13,837 nucleotides of DNA from Thermoleophilia bacterium (GTDB lineage: Bacteria > Actinomycetota > Thermoleophilia > Gaiellales > Gaiellaceae): the NCBI GenBank assembly GCA_016844515.1, contig JAERMP010000045.1:1-13837 (forward strand). The letters run 5' to 3'. Position 1 is the stretch's first letter, and every line of letters starts with the position of its first letter. Both the position numbers and the translations under genes were made by a program. Under the pieces are notes generated by a model. That model ran no database searches. It was not told the DNA's origin and was given only the letters and a program-made list of their open reading frames with translations. Below are positions 7,965-12,955 of this stretch, piece after piece.

Positions 7965-8840
7965 GTGCCCGAACAGCTGACCCGAAAGGCCATCGCCGCA
8001 CAGCCCGATTGGCTCCGTCAGGTCCCTGACCGGGTCGGAGATCTGCGCTTTCCCGAGGGCGCCGGTGTCCTCTTCACCGGCTGCGGAACCTCCTACCACG
8101 CGGCCCTCGCCTGCGGGCCGGCGGCACAGGCGCTGGAGCTCGTACTGGGTAACGCGCCGCCCGCAGACGTGCTCGTCGCGATGAGTCACGAAGGCGAAAC
8201 GCCTCTCACACACGAGGCCGTCGAGAGGTTCGATGGCGAGACGTGGTTGATCACCGGCACTCCGGACGGTCCGATCGCACGCGCCGTCGATCATGTCGTC
8301 GTCGCGACGCCCGAGGTTGAGAAGAGTTACTGCCACACCGTGAGCTACGTGTGTGCTGTTGCTGCCGGCCGGGCTCTTCAGGGCGAGGATGTCACCGGGC
8401 TTCCGGACGCGGTCGAGCGCGAGTTGGCGGCCGATGCGCTCGGAGCGTCCGAGCACCAGCGCTTCGTCGTCGCGGGAGCGGGACGCGACGCCGCCACCGT
8501 GCTCGAGGCGGTCCTCAAGCTCCGCGAAGGTGCGCACGTCGCCGCGGAGGCGCACCACACCGAGCAGCTCCTCCATGGTCACCTCGCAGCGATCGACGAC
8601 TCCGTCCGCTGCTTCGTCCTCGAAGGAGAAAGCCGCGCTGCCGAGCGCGCGAGCGACGTGATGAAGGCGCTCGGCGAGCTCGGCTGTGACGCAACGCTCG
8701 TGCCTACGAGCCACCCGGTCGTCGACATCGTCCGCTTCCAGCGCCTGACGTGCGATCTCGCGGAAGCGCGCGGGATCGATCCGGACCTGATCCGCTGGGA
8801 CGAGGATCCCTGGGACCGGGCCCGCAAGTCGTATGCGTGA
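7965..8840 (+). CDS. Stand-alone double-SIS-domain protein, sugar-phosphate isomerase/deaminase-like
   Basis: SIS domains bind phosphorylated sugars; this 291-residue protein resembles the isomerase half of glucosamine-6-phosphate synthase without its glutaminase domain. Seen: the first SIS phosphate-binding loop GCGTSYHAALA at 39-49, and SHEGETP at 74-80 where GlmS-type proteins have SQSGET. The second SIS domain carries KLREGAHVAAEAHHTEQLLHG at 185-205, matching the family's conserved glutamate and HG. The C-terminal tail RGIDPDLIRWDEDPW (269-283) resembles the GlmS-type tail with DPDxIR. No glutaminase, kinase or DNA-binding part is present. It may act as a sugar-phosphate deaminase, a deglycase or an isomerase; the substrate cannot be assigned. 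GTG is the only start compatible with the divergent gene and follows TATAGA by 8 nt. It is monocistronic and converges on the DUF3052 gene. Confidence 0.85.
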   Translation: MPEQLTRKAIAAQPDWLRQVPDRVGDLRFPEGAGVLFTGCGTSYHAALACGPAAQALELVLGNAPPADVLVAMSHEGETPLTHEAVERFDGETWLITGTPDGPIARAVDHVVVATPEVEKSYCHTVSYVCAVAAGRALQGEDVTGLPDAVERELAADALGASEHQRFVVAGAGRDAATVLEAVLKLREGAHVAAEAHHTEQLLHGHLAAIDDSVRCFVLEGESRAAERASDVMKALGELGCDATLVPTSHPVVDIVRFQRLTCDLAEARGIDPDLIRWDEDPWDRARKSYA

Positions 8841-8844
8841 GTGA

Positions 8845-8872
8845 TGGGGTCAGACCCGTGGGGTCAGACCCC
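8845..8872. repeat. Two tandem 14-bp copies of TGGGGTCAGACCCS, each a near-perfect inverted repeat
   Basis: Copies lie at 8845-8858 and 8859-8872 and differ only in the last base. The second contains the perfect 13-nt dyad GGGGTC-A-GACCCC. They fill the gap between two convergent genes, and the second copy supplies the TGA stop of the minus-strand DUF3052 gene. A small mobile repeat or a bidirectional terminator are both possible; there is no T-run after it. Confidence 0.75.
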
Positions 8873-9193
8873 GGCGGGCGAGCGGTCCTCGAGCCTGTAG
8901 ACGAACCGTAGGGCTTGCCAGCGCTCGTCGATCGAGCACGACTTGTTGTCGACGAGCCCGTGCTCGAGACCGATCTCCTGCACTGTCTCGAAGGTGAGAT
9001 CACCCGCGATCTTCGCCGCCTTCTTCGGCCAAGCGACCCAGAGCCCGTCCGCGGGGTCGAGTGTCGCCTTCAACGCGTCGAATCGGCGCATGAGGTCTTC
9101 GCGGGACGTCGTGAAGAAGACCACGACGCCGGCTCCGGGCTTCGCCCCGAGCTTCTGGGAGAGCGGCGTTCCCGAGTAGTCCTTATCGGGCAT
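8864..9193 (-). CDS. DUF3052-family protein
   Basis: This 109-residue cytosolic protein belongs to a family common in Actinobacteria and without an established function. Seen: the family's opening YSGTPLSQKLGAKPG (6-20), the central LWVAWPKKAAKIAGDLT (51-67) and the closing GLVDNKSCSIDERWQALRF (79-97). There is no signal peptide or membrane segment. ATG at 9193 is chosen because it gives the family's natural N-terminus; the frame is open far upstream but only as a shadow of the epimerase gene. It overlaps that gene's stop by 11 nt and is the last gene of the operon. The C-terminus after LEDR (SPAGV) is unlike the family's usual end, and its last codons and stop come from the GGGGTCAGACCC repeat, suggesting the repeat replaced the original end. 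Family assignment is firm; role is unknown. Confidence 0.88.
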   Translation of the reverse strand: MPDKDYSGTPLSQKLGAKPGAGVVVFFTTSREDLMRRFDALKATLDPADGLWVAWPKKAAKIAGDLTFETVQEIGLEHGLVDNKSCSIDERWQALRFVYRLEDRSPAGV

Positions 9194-10151
9194 GCCACTT
9201 CGCGAGGAGGTCCGCCTCGCGCTCGGCGCTGAGCCCGGCGTCGTCGGTCGTCGGTGCCTCCTCGAGCGCGCCACGGACGATGTCGTCGAGCGGGCGGAAA
9301 CGGAGACCTGCGGCGACTGAGCGGTCAACCACGGCTGCGTTCGCACCCGTTTTCGCTGGACCGGCGAGCCATAGCGGTAGTTCCATCCATTCGCCCACCT
9401 CTTGCTCGACGAGAAACGCGTCTGAAACCCACGTGAACTCGCAGTCGCTGCCGGCCACGTCGCGGCAGCTCGCGAGCAACTCGCCCCAGGACACGCCTGG
9501 GTTGGTCGCGTTGAACGTTCCGACGGTACCGCTCTCGCAGAGACGGACCATCCAGTCTCCCAGATCCCGAACGTCGATGAACTGCACGTTTCGTTTGGGG
9601 GACCCGGGCACGAGCACGTCGCCGCCGCGTGCGGCGCGATGAGGCCAGTACGCGAACCGGCCCGAGGGATCGTGTGGCCCAACGATGAGGCCGGGCCGGA
9701 TGACGAGGGCGCGGTTGCCAAAGGTCTCGCGCACCGCTTCCTCGCACTGCGCCTTGAGTGCGCCGTAGTTCGAGAAGTCCGGCGTGAGCTGGTCTATCGG
9801 GCCGTCTCCGAGGGACTTCAGCGCGTCCTCCTCGTCGAGCGTACGGCTGAAATCCGCGTACACCGAGATGCTGGAGACGAAGCAGTACCGGCCTGAGTCG
9901 CTCAGCATTTCGGCCGAGGCGCGAACGACGTGCGGCACGTATCCGCTCGTGTCGATCACTGCGTCCCATCGTCGGCCCTGAAGCGCCGCGATTTCGCCGT
10001 CGCGGTCGCCGAGCAGGCGTTCCACCTCGGGATACAGATGCGGATTCGTTCGGCCGCGGTTGAAGAACGTGAGCTCGTGACCGCTTGCAAGCGCAGCTTC
10101 CGTAGTGGCGCGGCCCAGAAAGTCGGGCCCGCCGAGGAGCAGCAGCTTCAC
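9183..10151 (-). CDS. NAD(P)-dependent epimerase/dehydratase-like protein (atypical extended SDR)
   Basis: This 322-residue Rossmann-fold protein is predicted to bind NAD(P) and act on a nucleotide sugar or other small alcohol/ketone. Seen: the cofactor loop LLGGPDFLG at 5-13, which is a GGxxFLG form rather than the classical GxxGxxG, then FFNRGRTN (29-36). VSSISVYAD at 92-100 and the catalytic YxxxK pair Y129/K133 (NYGALKAQ) follow. VIRPGLIVGPHDP and NVQFIDVRDLGDW mark the substrate side. The variant loop and the length resemble atypical SDRs whose members often lack proven activity. The GTG start overlaps the stop of the PLP-enzyme gene as GTGA, and the 3' end overlaps DUF3052. No glycan genes are nearby, so a surface-sugar role is not supported; the operon gives no precise substrate. 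Confidence 0.9.
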   Translation of the reverse strand: MKLLLLGGPDFLGRATTEAALASGHELTFFNRGRTNPHLYPEVERLLGDRDGEIAALQGRRWDAVIDTSGYVPHVVRASAEMLSDSGRYCFVSSISVYADFSRTLDEEDALKSLGDGPIDQLTPDFSNYGALKAQCEEAVRETFGNRALVIRPGLIVGPHDPSGRFAYWPHRAARGGDVLVPGSPKRNVQFIDVRDLGDWMVRLCESGTVGTFNATNPGVSWGELLASCRDVAGSDCEFTWVSDAFLVEQEVGEWMELPLWLAGPAKTGANAAVVDRSVAAGLRFRPLDDIVRGALEEAPTTDDAGLSAEREADLLAKWHAR

Positions 10152-11311
10152 GCCAGCTCTGCGAGACCTGCGAGGAGCCGGGTGACCTCGTCCTCGGTGT
10201 TGTAGTGGACGATCCCCGCCCGCACCGCGCCGTCGTCGAGACCCAGATACCGCATCGTCTCGACGGCGTAGTAGTTCCCGTGCCAGACGGCGATGTCACG
10301 CTCGGCCAGAAAGGTCGCGACCTCCTCCGGGCTGCGACCCGGGACGTTGAAGCAGAACGTCGGGACGCGCCCGGCCATCGTCGGGAGGCCGTAGAGCTCG
10401 ATCCGCTCCGGAAGTCCGGCGAGGAACCGCTCTCCGAGTGCGTGCTCGTGCGCTTGGATCGCGTTCCACCCGAGCGACTCGACGTACTCCACCGCAGTGA
10501 CGAAGCCGGCGAGCAGCTCGTGCTGGAGCGTTCCGAGCTCGAAGCGGTGACCGACAGGTTGATCGGCGGCTGGCCTGACCTTGTACGCGCGCCATGATTC
10601 GAGCAGCTCCCGCTTCCCGAATGCGAGCCCCATGTGCGGGCCGAAGTACTTGTACGGCGAGCAGATGAGGACGTCCACGTCCCAGGCGGTGACGTCGATG
10701 GGGCCGTGCGGCGCGTAGTGCACGGCGTCCGCCCAGGCGAGGGCACCGGCCTCGTGCGCGAGGTCGACGATCCGGCGCACGTCCGGAGCAGTTCCTACCG
10801 AGTTGGCTGCAACCGGGAACGCGACAACACGCGTTCGCCCGGAGATTTGAGCTGCGAGGTCGTCGTAGTCGAGCTCGAGCTCATCCGTCAGGCCAGCAGT
10901 CCGCACCACGATCCCGAGGTCGTGTGCGAGCTCGAGCCAGGGAGACACGTTCGCGTCGTGGTCGAGCGCGGTTACGACGATCTCGTCGCCCTCCCGAAGC
11001 GTCCGCGCGAAAGCGCGCGTGAGGAGGAAGTTGAGCGCCGTCATGCTCTGCCCGAAGGCGACCTCTCCACCCGAGCAGCCGAGGAACGATCCCGCGCGTT
11101 CATGGGCAAGGTCGACGAGCTCGTCGGTGCGCCGACTCGTCTCGTAGGGCGCTCCGACGTTCGCGTTCGATTCCTTGAGGTAGCCGGCGATCGCCTCGAT
11201 GACCTCGTCAGGGCACTGAGTGCCACCGGGGCCGTCGAAGAACGCGAGCCGTCGCTGCAGCGCCGAGAAGCGTGCGCGGACGGACGTGATGTCGAGAACT
11301 GCCGTGCTCAT
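10148..11311 (-). CDS. Class V aminotransferase, cysteine desulfurase-like (VC1184 subfamily), lacking the catalytic cysteine
   Basis: This 387-residue PLP enzyme is of fold type I. Seen: FFDGPGGTQCPDEV near 24-37, the ring-stacking histidine H118 (ALDHDAN), D195 and H198 (DAVHYAPH), and the Schiff-base lysine K221 (SPYKYFGPH). FELGTLQHELLAG near 257-269 and WHGNYYAVE at 343-351 follow. In NifS/SufS enzymes the nucleophilic cysteine lies in RxGHHCA-type sequence; here the aligned position is Y348 in GNYYA, so sulfur transfer from cysteine is doubtful despite the usual family name. A kynureninase-like or epimerase-like reaction on an amino acid is an alternative (inference). The ATG at 11311 has a GAGGAG site and overlaps the OsmC stop as ATGA. 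The pairing with a thiol-reactive OsmC protein suggests a common sulfur or redox context. Confidence 0.9.
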   Translation of the reverse strand: MSTAVLDITSVRARFSALQRRLAFFDGPGGTQCPDEVIEAIAGYLKESNANVGAPYETSRRTDELVDLAHERAGSFLGCSGGEVAFGQSMTALNFLLTRAFARTLREGDEIVVTALDHDANVSPWLELAHDLGIVVRTAGLTDELELDYDDLAAQISGRTRVVAFPVAANSVGTAPDVRRIVDLAHEAGALAWADAVHYAPHGPIDVTAWDVDVLICSPYKYFGPHMGLAFGKRELLESWRAYKVRPAADQPVGHRFELGTLQHELLAGFVTAVEYVESLGWNAIQAHEHALGERFLAGLPERIELYGLPTMAGRVPTFCFNVPGRSPEEVATFLAERDIAVWHGNYYAVETMRYLGLDDGAVRAGIVHYNTEDEVTRLLAGLAELA

Positions 11312-11724
11312 GCGATCTCCTCGCCGTTGATCATCCAGATGTGCCGGGGACGGGTTTCGAAGGAGTTGCTGACGAAGCAGCCGCGTTCGGCCTTCACGAT
11401 CAGCTCTCTCACGGCGTCTCGCCCGGGCGGCGGGTCGAGCTCTATCTCCAGTCGAGACTCGATGTCGACGAATGCGTACAGCCCGTCTCCCTCGCGCTTC
11501 GTGACCGTGCCGTGCGCCCGTCCCGCGCCGACGGCGTCGAGGCCGGCTCTCCGCGCCGAGTGGTCCATGCTGGCGAGCGTGCACCGGACGAGAGCTGCCA
11601 GCACGAGGTGCTCCGGCCACCACTCGTCCTCACGCTGGAGGGCGCCGCCGCCGAGCCCGCTCCGCGCTGTCCGCTCGCGGTCCACGCGGACTTCGAACTC
11701 GAGAACTCGCGGTTTGACCACCAT
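11308..11724 (-). CDS. OsmC/Ohr-like thiol-dependent protein
   Basis: This 138-residue protein has an OsmC fold. The family includes cysteine-based peroxidases that reduce organic hydroperoxides, acting as dimers in the cytosol. Seen: EDEWWPEHLVLAALVRC with the first conserved cysteine at C48, followed by the helix LASMDHSARRAGLDAVG, and the second conserved cysteine at C115 in AERGCFVSNSF. Both peroxidatic and resolving cysteines are therefore present. The C-terminus runs RHIWMINGEEIA. It is the first gene of a four-gene operon. The ATG at 11724 follows a TAGGCT hexamer by only 6 nt, with no Shine-Dalgarno sequence, fitting a leaderless message. No OhrR-type regulator is visible. It may instead be one of the many OsmC paralogues of unknown substrate. 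Confidence 0.88.
   Translation of the reverse strand: MVVKPRVLEFEVRVDRERTARSGLGGGALQREDEWWPEHLVLAALVRCTLASMDHSARRAGLDAVGAGRAHGTVTKREGDGLYAFVDIESRLEIELDPPPGRDAVRELIVKAERGCFVSNSFETRPRHIWMINGEEIA
11317..11322 (-). promoter_or_regulatory. Shine-Dalgarno GAGGAG for the class V aminotransferase-like gene
   Basis: GAGGAG on the minus strand ends 5 nt before the ATG at 11311, inside the final codons of the OsmC-like gene. It fixes the start at the ATG that overlaps the OsmC stop; the frame is open further upstream but only as a shadow. Confidence 0.65.
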
Positions 11725-11730
11725 GGAAGC

Positions 11731-11736
11731 AGCCTA
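11731..11736 (-). promoter_or_regulatory. Putative -10 element TAGGCT for the OsmC operon
   Basis: TAGGCT on the minus strand fits TANNNT and ends 6 nt before the OsmC-like ATG. The same hexamer stands in front of the divergent 62-residue gene, so the two form an inverted repeat with 24 nt between them. Confidence 0.45.
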
Positions 11737-11760
11737 CCGGGCGCCATCCGAGCCCTGGCC

Positions 11761-11766
11761 TAGGCT
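11761..11766 (+). promoter_or_regulatory. Putative -10 element TAGGCT for the small protein-mug-NUDIX unit
   Basis: TAGGCT ends 9 nt before the ATG at 11776. It mirrors the TAGGCT of the divergent OsmC operon. No Shine-Dalgarno sequence precedes the ATG (GCGGGCCAG is a poor match). Confidence 0.42.
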
Positions 11767-11775
11767 GCGGGCCAG

Positions 11776-11964
11776 ATGGAGCGGCTCCGGACGCTTAGCG
11801 AGGCGGAGTGCTACGAGCGCTGCTACGGCTGGCGCTACACCGAGGACACCGTCAAAGTCGTCTACCGCGAATCCGAACCGAGGACCGAGCCGTCGGACGT
11901 GGGCGAGCGCCTCCGCATGCTGCTCGAGCTCCGCCTGGACGCGCGCAAAGTCGAAGCGGCCTGA
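11776..11964 (+). CDS. Small protein of unknown function (62 residues)
   Basis: I do not recognise this protein. It is charged, soluble-looking and lacks a signal peptide or membrane segment. The N-terminal third holds two cysteines four residues apart (C12 and C16 in ECYERCYGWRY); the C-terminal third RLRMLLELRLDARKVEAA looks like an amphipathic helix. Support for it being real: a TAGGCT promoter-like hexamer 9 nt before its ATG, an intact frame from the only short gap in the region, and a stop that overlaps the next gene as CTGA, following the coupling pattern of the whole window. It opens a unit with a DNA glycosylase and a NUDIX hydrolase, so a nucleic-acid repair or nucleotide-cleaning context is possible (inference). 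Two cysteines alone are too few for a zinc site in a monomer. Confidence 0.65.
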   Translation: MERLRTLSEAECYERCYGWRYTEDTVKVVYRESEPRTEPSDVGERLRMLLELRLDARKVEAA

Positions 11965-12458
11965 GCGTCCCCGACGTTCTCGCCCCGGGGGTAAACGTCG
12001 TCTTCTGCGGGATCAACCCTGGACGCGCGAGCGCTGCCGCCGGCGCGCACTTCGCGAACCCGCGCAACGATTTCTGGCGCTTGCTCCAGACAGCGGGCTT
12101 TACGCCCCGCCTCTTCGAACCGCACGAGCAGCACGACCTCCTCGCGCTTGGCATCGGGCTCACGAACGCGGCGCGGAGGACAACCCGCGGCTCGAGCGAC
12201 CTTCGTGCCAGAGACTTCGAAGGCGCGCGCGAACGCCTCGAGGCCCTGGCAGCGGAGCTCGCTCCTCGCGTTATCGCTTTCATCGGCAAGGCTGCCTATC
12301 AGGGCGTCTTCCGTGAGCGTCCAGAGCACGGGCTGCAGCAGCGAACGCTCGGCGAGACCGCGCTCTTCGTGCTTCCTTCGACGTCTCCCGCGAACGCAGC
12401 CGTGCCGTGGGAGGAGCGCCTGCGTTGGTTCCGAGCGCTGCAAGACTTCGTCTCGTGA
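11961..12458 (+). CDS. mug: Mug-type G:T/U mismatch-specific DNA glycosylase, probable CTG start
   Basis: Removes uracil or related bases opposite guanine in DNA, starting base-excision repair. From CTG at 11961 it has 165 residues, the family's normal length. Seen: the opening VPDVLAPGVNVVFCGINPGR typical of Mug, with motif 1 GINPG at 17-21, then HFANPRNDFWRLLQTAGF and IAFIGKAAYQGVF. The second motif is LPSTSPANA at 138-146, where E. coli Mug has a NPSG-containing segment, so the minor-groove loop is of another subtype. No ATG, GTG or TTG exists in frame between 11811 and the conserved start. The GTG at 11808 would add about 50 residues read out of frame from the small gene. CTG, overlapping the preceding TGA as CTGA, is therefore the best start. 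It is coupled to both neighbours. Confidence 0.87.
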   Translation: MSVPDVLAPGVNVVFCGINPGRASAAAGAHFANPRNDFWRLLQTAGFTPRLFEPHEQHDLLALGIGLTNAARRTTRGSSDLRARDFEGARERLEALAAELAPRVIAFIGKAAYQGVFRERPEHGLQQRTLGETALFVLPSTSPANAAVPWEERLRWFRALQDFVS

Positions 12459-12934
12459 CTGGGCTTCGCCTGCGCTTGGCCGCCCGGGTGATCGTCCTAG
12501 ACGACGACGATCGCGTGCTCTTGGTCAAGTTCGAGTTCTCGGACGGCCGCGTGGTCTGGACGACGGTTGGCGGCGGTCTCGAACCGGGCGAGACCCATGA
12601 AGACGCTGCGCGCCGGGAGCTCATGGAGGAAGCCGGGCTCGAGTGGGGCGAGCTCGGCTCTCCGATCTGGACGCGAACCCACATCCTCGAGCTTGGGATT
12701 CGTTGGGACGGCCAGACCGAGATCTACTACCTCATCCGCACGCCGGCATTCGAACCGCGACCGCGGCACTCGTGGGCGGAGCTGAACGCCGAGGGGGTGA
12801 CCGCAATCCGGTGGTGGACGCTCGTCGAGCTGGAGGCGGCGGACGCGAGCTTCGGGCCCAGCCGCCTCCCGCTCCTCCTACGCGAGTTGATCCTGAACGG
12901 CCCGCCCGCGGAGCCGATCGACGTCGGCGTCTAG
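12455..12934 (+). CDS. NUDIX hydrolase
   Basis: This 159-residue protein is predicted to hydrolyse a nucleoside diphosphate linked to another group (for example an oxidised nucleotide, ADP-ribose or NADH), releasing a monophosphate. The complete Nudix box GX5EX7REUXEEXGU lies at residues 40-62: G40, E46, R54-E55-L56, E58-E59 and G61-L62. Around it are RVIVLDDDDRVLLVKFE (11-27) and the later strand EIYYLIRTPAF. The GTG at 12455 overlaps the mug stop as GTGA; the frame is open from 12407, but the natural NUDIX N-terminus (LRLAARVIV) starts just after the GTG. Following a DNA glycosylase, a role in cleaning damaged nucleotides is plausible, but NUDIX specificity cannot be read from the box. It converges on nadE with a 21-bp gap. 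Confidence 0.9.
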   Translation: MTGLRLRLAARVIVLDDDDRVLLVKFEFSDGRVVWTTVGGGLEPGETHEDAARRELMEEAGLEWGELGSPIWTRTHILELGIRWDGQTEIYYLIRTPAFEPRPRHSWAELNAEGVTAIRWWTLVELEAADASFGPSRLPLLLRELILNGPPAEPIDVGV

Positions 12935-12955
12935 CCGATGCGATCTATGTATCTG

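Noticed and set aside
10634..12316. A 560-codon plus-strand open frame across the class V aminotransferase-like, OsmC and small-protein genes
   Set aside because: It is Arg/Ser/Pro-rich shadow sequence opposite two clearly conserved minus-strand proteins and in the wrong frame for mug.
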